Positions 19,129 through 27,724 of a stretch of DNA of 64,000 nucleotides are shown one piece after another. This DNA comes from Pseudomonas paracarnis. Its GTDB lineage: Bacteria; Pseudomonadota; Gammaproteobacteria; Pseudomonadales; Pseudomonadaceae. Position 1 is the first letter of the stretch, and every line of letters starts with the position of its first letter. The position numbers and the translations under genes were made by a program. The notes under the pieces were generated by a model. It did not search any database and was not told the DNA's origin. It worked only from the letters and a program-made list of their open reading frames with translations. The stretch is from positions 248,001 to 312,000 of the forward strand of contig NZ_CAJFCN010000002.1 of the NCBI RefSeq assembly GCF_904063055.1, read 5' to 3'.

Positions 19129-20508
19129 GTGACTGCACTGAACCCGCTGCACAGACTTTGGCTGACAGAAACCGTGCGCCTGCGGGAAGAACACGCCGGC
19201 CCCCTGGAAGACCTGGAAGCCAACCGCCTGGCCCGCACCGCCGGGGGCGACCTGCCCTCGCGCATCCAGCAGCGTGCGCTGCACCTGGCCGAGCGCGATG
19301 GTTTGGCCGCCGCGCTCAGCCGCTGGCTGCAAGGCGCACGCCTGGCCCTGGTGTTACTGGCGGTGGTCGCCGTCATCAGTGGCGCCGGTTTGGCGTTCGC
19401 CGCGCTGGGCAATGGCCTGGCCCCGGTGAATGTGTTTTGGGCCTTGGGCAGCCTGCTCGGCCTGAACCTGATCTTGCTGATCAGTTGGGCCCTGGGCCTG
19501 CTGTTTGCCGGTGAACACAGCGCCAGCCTTGGCCGGCTGTGGTTGTGGCTCAGCGAGAAACTGGCGCGTGACGCCAAGGCCGCGCAACTGGCCCCGGCGC
19601 TGTTGCTGTTGCTGCAACGGCAAAAACTCAATCGCTGGGCGGTGGGTGTGCTGGTCAACAGCTTGTGGTTGCTGGCCTTGCTCAGCGCCCTGGTGATCCT
19701 ACTGACCCTGCTCGCCACCCGCCGCTACGGGTTTGTGTGGGAAACCACCATTCTCGGCGCCGATACCTTTGTCGCCGTGACCCAGGCCCTTGGCACACTC
19801 CCGGCGCTGCTCGGTTTCAATGTGCCCACCGTGGAGATGATCCGCGCCAGCGGCGACTCCGCGCTGAATATCGAAAGCGCCCGCCAGGCCTGGGCGGCCT
19901 GGCTGGTGGGCGTGTTGCTGGTCTACGGCCTGCTGCCGCGGTTGATCCTTGCCTTGCTGTGCCTGTGGCGATGGAAACGCGGGCGCGCAGCGTTGCGCCT
20001 GGACCTCAACCTGCCCGGCTACGCCCAACTGCGCGAACGCCTGATGCCCAGCAGCGAGCGCCTGGGGGTCAACGATGTGGCGCCCGAACACCTGCACCCG
20101 ATCAGCGGCGGCGCAAGTGAGCTGCAGAGTGATGGCGCCTTGCTGGTCGCCATCGAACTCGACGACCAGCACCCTTGGCCCCCTAAACTGCCTGCCAACG
20201 TCAAGAACGCCGGCATCCTCGACAGCCGCGAATCACGCCACAAACTGCTGGAGCAACTCAGCCGTTTCCCACCCGCGCGCCTGGCCATCGCCTGTGACCC
20301 GCGCCGCTCGCCCGACCGTGGCAGCCTGGCGCTGATCGCCGAGCTGGCACGCAGCGCCACCGACACCCGCGTATGGCTGCTGCAGGCACCACCGGGCCAG
20401 GCGCTGGACGCCGAGCGCCTGGGCGACTGGCATGCCGCGTTGCAACAGCTTGAAGTGTCGTTTGCCGATTGTGCGCCGCTGAGCTGGCTGGAGACCGGTC
20501 ATGACTAA
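19129..20508 (+). CDS. DUF2868 membrane protein, partner of the downstream GTPase
   Basis: This 459-residue protein starts at GTG 19129, preceded by AGGA at good spacing. It has a charged N-terminal region and two pairs of strong hydrophobic segments (about residues 68-125 and 165-200). A further pair lies around 260-285, followed by a soluble C-terminal domain. That layout matches DUF2868, a family of unknown function. The gene overlaps the next (DUF3482 GTPase) by 8 bases, and the two families are regularly encoded together. I infer that the GTPase works at the inner membrane with this protein. Confidence 0.82.
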   Translation: MTALNPLHRLWLTETVRLREEHAGPLEDLEANRLARTAGGDLPSRIQQRALHLAERDGLAAALSRWLQGARLALVLLAVVAVISGAGLAFAALGNGLAPVNVFWALGSLLGLNLILLISWALGLLFAGEHSASLGRLWLWLSEKLARDAKAAQLAPALLLLLQRQKLNRWAVGVLVNSLWLLALLSALVILLTLLATRRYGFVWETTILGADTFVAVTQALGTLPALLGFNVPTVEMIRASGDSALNIESARQAWAAWLVGVLLVYGLLPRLILALLCLWRWKRGRAALRLDLNLPGYAQLRERLMPSSERLGVNDVAPEHLHPISGGASELQSDGALLVAIELDDQHPWPPKLPANVKNAGILDSRESRHKLLEQLSRFPPARLAIACDPRRSPDRGSLALIAELARSATDTRVWLLQAPPGQALDAERLGDWHAALQQLEVSFADCAPLSWLETGHD

Positions 20509-21868
20509 ACCGCTGAAACTCGCCGTGGTCGGCCATACCAACGTGGGCAAAACCTCACTGCTGCGCACCCTCACCCGCGATGTCGGCTTTGGCGAAGTGT
20601 CCCATCGCCCCAGTACCACGCGACATGTGGAAGGTGCGCGCCTATCGGTAGATGGCGAAGCCTTGCTGGAGCTGTACGACACCCCCGGCCTGGAAGACGC
20701 CATCGCCCTGCTCGATTACCTGGAGCGCCTCGACCGCCCCGGCGAACGCCTGGATGGCCCTGCGCGGCTGGCGCGTTTCCTGGAAGGCAGCGAGGCGCGC
20801 CAGCGTTTCGAACAGGAAGCCAAGGTGTTGCGCCAGTTGCTGGCCTCCGATGCCGGCCTGTACGTGATCGACGCTCGCGAGCCGGTGCTGGCCAAGTACC
20901 GTGACGAGCTGCAAGTGCTGGCCAGTTGTGGCAAACCGTTGTTGCCGGTGCTCAACTTTGTCAGCAGCAGCGACCACCGCGAACCGGACTGGCGCGAAGC
21001 CCTGGCCCGCCTCGGCCTGCATGCGCTGGTGCGTTTCGACAGCGTGGCACCGCCCGAAGACGGCGAACGCCGGCTGTATGAAAGCCTGGCCCTGCTGCTG
21101 GAAAACTCACGGCCGCAGTTGGAACGCCTGATCCTCGATCAAGAAGCCCAGCGCCAGGCTCGCCAGCAAAGCGCCGCCCGCTTGATCGCCGAACTGTTGA
21201 TCGACTGCGCGGCCTGCCGTCGCAGTGTCCTCACCGAAGATGAGCAGCAAGCCATCGGCGATCTGCGCAAAGCGGTGCGCCAACGGGAACAAAAGTGTGT
21301 TGATGCCCTGCTCAAGCTGTACGGCTTTCGCCCACAGGACGCGGCGGCCAGCGACCTGCCGCTACTGGATGGGCGCTGGGGCGACGACCTGTTCAACCCC
21401 GAAACCCTCAAGCAACTGGGCGTGCGGGTGGGTGGCGGGATCGCCGCCGGCGCAGCCGCCGGTGCGGGCGTGGACCTCCTGGTCGGCGGCCTGACGCTGG
21501 GCGCTGCTGCCCTGGCGGGCGCGATTGCCGGCGGTGCGCTGCAAACCGCGCGCAGCTACGGCAGCCGCCTGATGGGCAAGATCAAGGGCCAACGCGAACT
21601 CACCGTCGATGACAGCGTGCTGCGCCTGCTCGCCCTGCGCCAGCGCCAGTTGCTCAAGGCCCTGAACCTGCGCGGCCATGCGGCAATGCACAGCATCAAG
21701 GTCGACACGCCCCAGGACAAAACCTGGCGCGAGGGCAAACTGCCTGACGCCTTGAACAAGGCCCGCGCCTATCCGCAATGGTCGTCCCTCAATCCCCACG
21801 CCAAACTAAGCCAGGCCGAGCGTCAAGAACAGGTCGAAGCCCTTGCCATGCGCCTCGACGAGACCTAA
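20501..21868 (+). CDS. DUF3482 GTPase (Era/TrmE-like G domain with membrane-active C-terminus)
   Basis: This 455-residue protein has an N-terminal G domain. The P-loop is GHTNVGKTS near residues 11-19, and the G3 motif is DTPGLED near residues 62-68. The C-terminal half has a glycine/alanine-rich hydrophobic stretch (GGIAAGAAAGAGVDLLVGG and on) that could enter or cross the membrane. No KH or tRNA-modification domain is present, so it is not Era or MnmE. Its start lies inside the end of the DUF2868 gene. Its stop codon overlaps the stop codon of the convergent HD gene. Function is unknown. Confidence 0.82.
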   Translation: MTKPLKLAVVGHTNVGKTSLLRTLTRDVGFGEVSHRPSTTRHVEGARLSVDGEALLELYDTPGLEDAIALLDYLERLDRPGERLDGPARLARFLEGSEARQRFEQEAKVLRQLLASDAGLYVIDAREPVLAKYRDELQVLASCGKPLLPVLNFVSSSDHREPDWREALARLGLHALVRFDSVAPPEDGERRLYESLALLLENSRPQLERLILDQEAQRQARQQSAARLIAELLIDCAACRRSVLTEDEQQAIGDLRKAVRQREQKCVDALLKLYGFRPQDAAASDLPLLDGRWGDDLFNPETLKQLGVRVGGGIAAGAAAGAGVDLLVGGLTLGAAALAGAIAGGALQTARSYGSRLMGKIKGQRELTVDDSVLRLLALRQRQLLKALNLRGHAAMHSIKVDTPQDKTWREGKLPDALNKARAYPQWSSLNPHAKLSQAERQEQVEALAMRLDET

Positions 21869-22422
21869 GCAGTCATCAGCACCTGCCGGGCCTTGGCCTT
21901 AAGCACCTCAAGGTCCAGCACCGGCACCTGCATTTGCTTGGCCTGCTCGTCCCAGTGGCGCATACGCAAGCTCACGGCATACAACGGGTCTTGCTCAAAG
22001 GTCCGAGCCTCTTCTGCGCTCATGACGCCGCCTTGGTAAGCCAGAGTGCGACGGCTGGCTTCGCTCAAGCGGGCGAAATAGTCCGGTTGGCTGAAGGTCA
22101 GGTAACGCTTGGCCTGGACGTGGTATTCCACCAGCCTGGCCAGGCGTTCGCTGAAGCCTGCTCGGCGCAGGTAATCGGCGCCCAGCCGCTCGTGGCTGAC
22201 CACGCCATAACCGCCCATGTTCGCGCCGCCCTGGCCGCAGAGATGGCCGATGTCGTGGAAAAACGCCGCCAGCACCACCTCGTCGTCAAAACCTTCGGCC
22301 ATGGCCAATTGCGCGGCCTGGGACATGTGCTCGATTTGCGACACCGGCTCCCCGATGTAGTCAGCCGTGCCATGTTGCTCGTACAAGCCAAACACCTGGT
22401 CAATCGCCTGTTCCGGGCTCAT
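21865..22422 (-). CDS. PhnZ-like HD-domain oxygenase of phosphonate catabolism
   Basis: This 185-residue protein matches the phosphonate-associated HD family that includes PhnZ. PhnZ is a mixed-valence di-iron oxygenase that cleaves (R)-1-hydroxy-2-aminoethylphosphonate to glycine and phosphate. Every residue I recall from PhnZ has a counterpart: Tyr22 and Glu25 of DYIGE, His32, His56 and Asp57 and His60 of FFHDIGH, His77, His101 and Asp158. The offset from PhnZ is two to three residues throughout. The start at 22422 gives an ATGA overlap with the upstream FAD oxidoreductase stop. No 2-oxoglutarate hydroxylase partner (PhnY) is nearby. Confidence 0.85.
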   Translation of the reverse strand: MSPEQAIDQVFGLYEQHGTADYIGEPVSQIEHMSQAAQLAMAEGFDDEVVLAAFFHDIGHLCGQGGANMGGYGVVSHERLGADYLRRAGFSERLARLVEYHVQAKRYLTFSQPDYFARLSEASRRTLAYQGGVMSAEEARTFEQDPLYAVSLRMRHWDEQAKQMQVPVLDLEVLKAKARQVLMTA

Positions 22423-23549
22423 CGCGTCGCGCCCCACAGTGTGCTGATATTACGCTCGGCCATCGCCGGCCCCACGCTCATCCCTACGCCGGTGTGCATC
22501 AAGGCAGCGCTGACGCCAGGTGCCGCCTGAACAAACGAAAAAGGCCCAGGCCCGCGCGAACCGTAGACGCCCTGCCAGCGCTCCACCACCTGGACCTTGC
22601 AACCCAGGGTCTGTTGCGCCAGTTCGATCAGCCAGTCATCCACCTGCTCGGCGTTGAAGGGCGACGGATCGCTGTCGTAATGGTGGGAGTCACCGATGAT
22701 CAACTCGCCATGGGGCGTAGGGCTGATCAACAGGTGAATGCCGTGCTCGTGCAGGTACGGCGTTTCGCGCAAGATCTGCGCCTGCACCGCGGCCGCTTCC
22801 GGCAGGTCGGCAAAGGCGCCGTAGTGCACGCAGCTCAAGCCGGTGAGTAAGGCATGTTGCAGGTTCAGGTTGAGCACCGGCCGGGCGCGCAGCATTTGCA
22901 GGCGACAGGTTTGCGGGTTGAGCGCGGCGATGGCGTCGGCCAGCAGGGTTTGATAGTCATGGCCGGAGCAAACAATGATCTGCTCGCCGCGAAAGCGGCC
23001 TGCCGTGCTGTGCAACTGGCCCGGTTCAACCTCGCGCACCAAGGTAGAGAAGTGAAACTCCACGTTAAGCGCCTGGCTCAGGTAATGGATCAGCGCCGGG
23101 ATCGCCTCGCGGGAGTACAACTGCTGGTCATCCTTGCCATGCAGGGCGGCGCGGTGATGGCGGAACTGGCCGGCGTACAGGTCGTTCATTGCAGCGCCTT
23201 GCAGCAGCTGGACGTTGTAGCCGTGCTCCCGCGCGCGCCCGGCGCAGAAGGCTTCGAGCAGATGCTCTTCGGCTTCGGTGCGGGCGAACAGGTACGAGCC
23301 ATTGCGTTTAAGCGCCAGGCCCGCCGCTTGCGCCCACTGGCCCCATATTTCGCGGCTTTCTCGCGCCAGGTCGAGCATTGGCCCTGGTGGTTGACCGGTG
23401 ACCAGCGCCTGGCCGAAGTTGCGCACTGAGGCGCCCAATGGCGTGGCGCTGCGCTCGAACACCTTGACCTTGAGGCCGCGCATGGCGGCGGCATAGGCGT
23501 GGGAGAGACCGAGAACGCCGGCGCCGACGACTAACAGATCACTACTCAT
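22419..23549 (-). CDS. Phosphonate-associated FAD-dependent oxidoreductase (TIGR03364-type, PbfD-like)
   Basis: This 376-residue protein of the D-amino-acid-oxidase fold has the FAD motif VVGAGVLGLSHAYAA at residues 6-20 and ends with HTGVGMSVGPAMAERN. It matches the family found with phosphonate genes and proposed to oxidise an amino-phosphonate. Related enzymes have been reported to act on N-alkylated 2-aminoethylphosphonate, giving phosphonoacetaldehyde. The stop overlaps the start of the HD oxygenase gene, so the two proteins are coupled. A family-B repeat separates it from the binding-protein gene upstream. Confidence 0.82.
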   Translation of the reverse strand: MSSDLLVVGAGVLGLSHAYAAAMRGLKVKVFERSATPLGASVRNFGQALVTGQPPGPMLDLARESREIWGQWAQAAGLALKRNGSYLFARTEAEEHLLEAFCAGRAREHGYNVQLLQGAAMNDLYAGQFRHHRAALHGKDDQQLYSREAIPALIHYLSQALNVEFHFSTLVREVEPGQLHSTAGRFRGEQIIVCSGHDYQTLLADAIAALNPQTCRLQMLRARPVLNLNLQHALLTGLSCVHYGAFADLPEAAAVQAQILRETPYLHEHGIHLLISPTPHGELIIGDSHHYDSDPSPFNAEQVDDWLIELAQQTLGCKVQVVERWQGVYGSRGPGPFSFVQAAPGVSAALMHTGVGMSVGPAMAERNISTLWGATR

Positions 23550-23560
23550 ACTGTCCTCTG

Positions 23561-23670
23561 GTTCCCGCGCTCCGCGTGGGAATTCATCCGGTGACGCTCC
23601 GCGTCACGACCTTTAAAAGCGGACGCGGAGCGTCCAGAGCGGCGTTACCACGCGGAGCGTGGGAACGATC
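23561..23670. repeat. Family-B inverted repeat (GTTCCCACGCTC type)
   Basis: The outer arms (GTTCCCGCGCTCCGCGTGGGAA and its partner ending GGAGCGTGGGAACGATC) enclose an inner inverted repeat GTGACGCTCCGCGTCAC and a GGACGCGGAGCGTCC hairpin. It is inserted between two genes of the phosphonate operon. The same element occurs at 34325 and 56213. Confidence 0.88.
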
Positions 23671-23672
23671 GG

Positions 23673-24686
23673 TTACTGTTTTTCCGACTTGCCGTCATAA
23701 CGCTTACGCCATTCGGCCAAGATGCTGTCACGGTTCTTGGAAGCCAAGACAAAGTCGTTCTTGATCAACCGTTGCTCATAGTCCGCCGGTAATTCGGTCT
23801 GCGGCTTGGCGATTCCCGGTTGGGCGAGCACGGCGAAGTTGTCCTTGTACAGATCCATCGCCGCGGTGCTGGCGGAGAAGTCAGCGAGTTTTTTCGCCGC
23901 GTCGGCATGGGCAGTGCCCTTGATCACGGCGGTGGCTTCGATCTCCCAGCCCAGGCCCTCTTTGGGCAGGATGATCTCCAGCGGCGCGCCCTGGCGTTTG
24001 AGCTGAACCGCCGGGTATTCGAAGGAAATACCAATCGGAAACTCACCGGACGCCGCCAACTTGCACGGCTTGGAGCCGGAGTGAACGTACTGGCCGATGT
24101 TCTGGTGCAAGTCGTCCATGTACTGCCAGCCTTGCTTCTCGCCGAAGGTCTGGAGCCAGGCGCTGACATCCAGGAAGCCGGTGCCTGAAGACGCCGGGTT
24201 AGGCATCACGATCTTGCCCTTGTATTCAGGCTTGGTCAGGTCCTGCCAGCTCACCGGTTTGGTGAGGCCCTGCTTCTCGGCTTCGACGGTGTTGAAGCAG
24301 AGGGTGGCGGCCCACACGTCCATGCCGACCCAGGCCGGAGGGTTGGCGGCGTCGCGGTAGTTTTTGCCGATCTTGTCCAAGTCCTTGGGCGCGTAGTTGT
24401 CGAGCATGCCTTGCTGATCGAGGATCGCCAGGCTGGAGGCGGCCAGGCCCCACACCACGTCAGCCTGGGGGCGGTCTTTCTCGGCCAGCAGTTTGGCGGT
24501 GATGATGCCGGTGGAGTCGCGCACCCACTTGATCTCGACGTCGGGGTTGGCCTGTTCGAAAGCTTTTTTGTAGGTCTTCAATTGCTCGGCTTCAAGGGCC
24601 GTGTACACCGTCAACTCGGTCTTGGCCAAAGCATTCAGGCTGAATGCCGTGAGGACTGCAGCGACCAGCGCCAGGGGCTTGAACAT
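23673..24686 (-). CDS. Putative 2-aminoethylphosphonate ABC transporter, substrate-binding protein
   Basis: This 337-residue protein has a signal peptide (MFKPLALVAAVLTAFSLNALA, about 21 residues) and an iron-type (FbpA-like) periplasmic binding fold. It matches the phosphonate-linked branch (TIGR03261-type). TELTVYTALEAEQLKTYKKAFEQANPD and VMPNPASSGTGFLDVSAWLQ are characteristic stretches. It would bind the phosphonate in the periplasm and pass it to the two proteins encoded upstream on the same strand. The gap to the permease gene is 23 bases. Confidence 0.82.
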   Translation of the reverse strand: MFKPLALVAAVLTAFSLNALAKTELTVYTALEAEQLKTYKKAFEQANPDVEIKWVRDSTGIITAKLLAEKDRPQADVVWGLAASSLAILDQQGMLDNYAPKDLDKIGKNYRDAANPPAWVGMDVWAATLCFNTVEAEKQGLTKPVSWQDLTKPEYKGKIVMPNPASSGTGFLDVSAWLQTFGEKQGWQYMDDLHQNIGQYVHSGSKPCKLAASGEFPIGISFEYPAVQLKRQGAPLEIILPKEGLGWEIEATAVIKGTAHADAAKKLADFSASTAAMDLYKDNFAVLAQPGIAKPQTELPADYEQRLIKNDFVLASKNRDSILAEWRKRYDGKSEKQ

Positions 24687-24709
24687 GGAGCACCTCCTTC
24701 AGGGATGTT

Positions 24710-26410
24710 TTATTGGCCAGGTGCGCGCTGGCGCCAGGCTTGGGAGCGGCGCAGCGCGCCACGTGAGGCCCACGCCAGCAGCAGCGAGACGCTGGCCGAA
24801 GTGAACAAGATCAGGGTCGACATGGCCGCCGCACCGCCCACATTGCCGGCGTCGTCCATGTTCAGCACGGCGACGGCGGCGAGGATGGTGTCGGGGCTGT
24901 AGAGGAAAATCGCGGCGGACACGGTGGTCATCGCCGAGACAAACAGGTAGCGCAGGATGTCCAGCAGCGCCGGCAGACAGATCGGCACCGTGACGCGCAG
25001 ATAATGGCGGTACAACGGTGCCTTGAGGGACAACGCGGCGGCTTCGAACTCGGCGTCCAACTGGCGCAAGGCGGTGGTTGCAGTCATCTGCGCGGTGGTC
25101 AGGTAGTGCGCAATGGTGCACACCACCAGCAACGCCATGCTGCCGTACAACACATGCAGCGGGTTGCCGTTGAGGTTGAAGAAGAACACGTAGCCCAGCC
25201 CCAGGACCAGGCCCGGCACGGCCATCGGCACGAAGCTGAGCATGCGCAGCGCCAGGTTGAGGTTCTTCTGGCCCTTGGTCTTTTCCATCAGGTAGGCGCC
25301 GGTGAAAATCAGCACGCTGCCGATCAACGCGGTGCACAGCGCCATGGTCAGGCTGTTGCGATAGGCCAACCAGCCGCCGCCGGCGGTGTCTTCGAACTGG
25401 TAGTGGTTGAGCGACAGCGACAGGTTGTACGGCCAGAATTTCACCAGCGAGGAGTACACCGCCATGCCGAACACCAGCAGCAACGCCGCGCAGATCAGCA
25501 GCACGATGGCCAGGTAGCAGCCGTCGCGCAGCCGCGATGGCGCTGGCTGGAACACCTGGGCGCGGCCGCTCATCGCGTCGCCATGCCGACGGCGCAACCA
25601 CGCATCCACGCCAAAGCTGAACAGCGCCGGCAGCAGCAACACCATGCCGATCAACGCGCCGCGACCGAACTGTTGCTGGCCCACCACGGCCTTGTAGGCC
25701 TCCAGCGCCAGCACCTGGTAATCGCCGCCCACCACCACCGGTACCCCGAAGTCGGTGATGGTCAGGGTGAACACCAGGCAAAACGCGGCGAACACCGCCT
25801 GGCGCGTGGCCGGCCAGGTAATGCTGCGAAACGCCCGGGCCGGGCTGGCGCCCATGCTCGAAGCGGCGTCGAACAAACGCGCATCCGCCAGGGACAACGC
25901 CGACAGCAAAATCATCAAGGCATGGGGAAAGGTGTAAATCACCTCACCGAGCACAATGCCCCAGAACCCATAGATATTCTCCGAGAACAAGCCGCGCAGG
26001 AGGCCCTGGTTGCCGAACAAATAGACCAGGGCAATGCCCGGCAGCATCGACGGCGCCATCAATGGCAGCAATGACAGGCCACGCCAGATGGACTTGCCGG
26101 GGATCAGCGTGCGTTGCAGGGCATAGGCAAACAAGTAGGCCAGCGGCACGACGATGGCCGCCACGCTGAGGGAAACTTTCAGGCTATTGCCCAGCAACCA
26201 GTGGAAGTTGGCGCTGCTCAGCAGTTCGCGAGCGGCTACCAGGCCACCGCCCTGCCCGGCTTCGCTGCTGAAGCCGCGCCAGAAGATCGCCAACAGCGGC
26301 AACAGCACCGCCACCACTAACAGGCCCAGCCAGAGCCACTTGCCGCCGACCACGAAGAGGCGGTCGCCCCACTCGGCGCGGGACACCTGGCGCGGTACCG
26401 GCAATGTCAT
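24710..26410 (-). CDS. Putative 2-aminoethylphosphonate ABC transporter, fused double permease
   Basis: This 566-residue inner-membrane protein has two permease halves in one chain, with about 12 hydrophobic segments and two EAA-type loops (the second near ALRQLDAEFEAAALSLKAP). This is the TIGR03262-type layout of the 2-aminoethylphosphonate importer. An open frame extends upstream to 26548 inside the ATPase gene. I chose the ATG at 26410, preceded by a G-rich site; the ATG at 26422, one base after the ATPase stop, is also possible. Confidence 0.82.
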   Translation of the reverse strand: MTLPVPRQVSRAEWGDRLFVVGGKWLWLGLLVVAVLLPLLAIFWRGFSSEAGQGGGLVAARELLSSANFHWLLGNSLKVSLSVAAIVVPLAYLFAYALQRTLIPGKSIWRGLSLLPLMAPSMLPGIALVYLFGNQGLLRGLFSENIYGFWGIVLGEVIYTFPHALMILLSALSLADARLFDAASSMGASPARAFRSITWPATRQAVFAAFCLVFTLTITDFGVPVVVGGDYQVLALEAYKAVVGQQQFGRGALIGMVLLLPALFSFGVDAWLRRRHGDAMSGRAQVFQPAPSRLRDGCYLAIVLLICAALLLVFGMAVYSSLVKFWPYNLSLSLNHYQFEDTAGGGWLAYRNSLTMALCTALIGSVLIFTGAYLMEKTKGQKNLNLALRMLSFVPMAVPGLVLGLGYVFFFNLNGNPLHVLYGSMALLVVCTIAHYLTTAQMTATTALRQLDAEFEAAALSLKAPLYRHYLRVTVPICLPALLDILRYLFVSAMTTVSAAIFLYSPDTILAAVAVLNMDDAGNVGGAAAMSTLILFTSASVSLLLAWASRGALRRSQAWRQRAPGQ

Positions 26411-26423
26411 CACCGCCCCCATC

Positions 26424-27488
26424 TCAGGCAAACACCTGCAGGCTGCGCGGCGGCAACGCCACCCAGATGTCCTGGGCGCCCAGGCGCGGCATGGCTTCCG
26501 GCGCCAGTTCAGCCAGCAACGGATGGCCTGGCAACTGCTCCAGCTCAAAGCTCATGCGGCAGCGGTTGCCGAGGAAGGTGATCTCGCGAACCTTGGCCGG
26601 GAACAGGTTTTCTTCATGCACCGGCGGGTTGACGCAGATCGCTTCCGGGCGGCAGAACAAGCGGCCCGATTGGGCGACACCCGCGTCCTCAGCCAGGCGC
26701 ATGTTCAGCCCACCCACCTGGGCATGGCTGGCGCTGTTACGGCTGAACGGCAACCAGTTGCCCTGGCCGACAAACTCCGCCACGAACGGCGTGGCCGGGC
26801 GGTCGTAGATTTCCTGGGGCGTGGCGTACTGCTCGACCTTACCGTTGTTCATCACGGCAATGCGGTCGGCCATCAACATGGCTTCGTCCTGGTTGTGGGT
26901 CACCATCAAGGTGGTGATGCCCAGGCGCCGCTGCAGTTGGCGCAGTTCGGTGCACAGGTGCTCGCGCACGCGGGCATCGAGGGCCGACATCGGCTCATCC
27001 AACAGCAATAACGACGGCGCCGGCGCCAGTGCGCGGGCCAGGGCGACGCGCTGTTGCTGGCCGCCGGAGAGTTGGCCGGGGTACTTCTTTTCGCTGCCCA
27101 CCAGGCCCACCAGCTCAAGCATCTGCGCGACCCGCTTGCGCACTTCATCGCGGCCGCTGCCCGTAAGGCCGTAGCCGATGTTCGCTTCAACGCTGAGGTT
27201 GGGAAACAACGCATAGGACTGGAACAGGATGCCGTAGTCCCGCGCCTGGGGTGGCAGCAGGGACACGTCCCGCTCGCCCAGGTAAAGCTCACCGCTGTCC
27301 TGGCGCTCCAGGCCGGCGATGCAACGCAGCAGTGTGGTCTTGCCGCAGCCGGACGGGCCCAGCAGGCACACCAGCTCGCCGGCGGCGACGTCTAGGGAGA
27401 CGTTGTCCAGCGCGGTGAAGGCGCCAAAGCGTTTCTGGATTGCGCGCACTTTCATCGGTGCGCCGGGTTGGGTTAGGGCTGTGTGCAT
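26424..27488 (-). CDS. Putative 2-aminoethylphosphonate ABC transporter, ATP-binding protein
   Basis: This 354-residue ATPase has Walker A (LLGPSGCGKTTLL, about residues 42-54), the Q-loop in GILFQSYALFPNL and the signature LSGGQQQR. Walker B is LLLLDEPMSALD and the H-loop is in VTHNQDEA. A C-terminal TOBE-like domain follows residue 240. It matches the TIGR03265-type ATPase of phosphonate importers. It is the first gene of the operon after the 236-base gap downstream of the LysR gene, so the promoter should lie in 27489-27620. Confidence 0.83.
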   Translation of the reverse strand: MHTALTQPGAPMKVRAIQKRFGAFTALDNVSLDVAAGELVCLLGPSGCGKTTLLRCIAGLERQDSGELYLGERDVSLLPPQARDYGILFQSYALFPNLSVEANIGYGLTGSGRDEVRKRVAQMLELVGLVGSEKKYPGQLSGGQQQRVALARALAPAPSLLLLDEPMSALDARVREHLCTELRQLQRRLGITTLMVTHNQDEAMLMADRIAVMNNGKVEQYATPQEIYDRPATPFVAEFVGQGNWLPFSRNSASHAQVGGLNMRLAEDAGVAQSGRLFCRPEAICVNPPVHEENLFPAKVREITFLGNRCRMSFELEQLPGHPLLAELAPEAMPRLGAQDIWVALPPRSLQVFA

Positions 27489-27627
27489 GGTGGCACCTCA
27501 TCGAACGGATGAAGGCCATGCTAGGGAGGGAATGCGTAGCGGGTGTGGCAGGAAGGCAAAAGGAGGTGATAGTGGTATTGGTGGATTTGTGTAGGACTCA
27601 AGGAGATGGGTGACTCATGGTCCGCTA

Positions 27628-27697
27628 TCGCAGGCAAGCCAGCTCCCACACTTGAATAGGTTCACACATCAAAATGTGGGAGCTGGCTTGCCTGCGA
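27628..27697. repeat. REP doublet, inward geometry
   Basis: Perfect 23-base complementary arms at 27628-27650 and 27675-27697 flank a 24-base spacer with GAATAGGTTC and ACACATCAAAA. It lies between the LysR gene and the transport operon. Confidence 0.92.
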
Positions 27698-27724
27698 TGG
27701 CCATTTAAAAGCCGCCATCCATGT

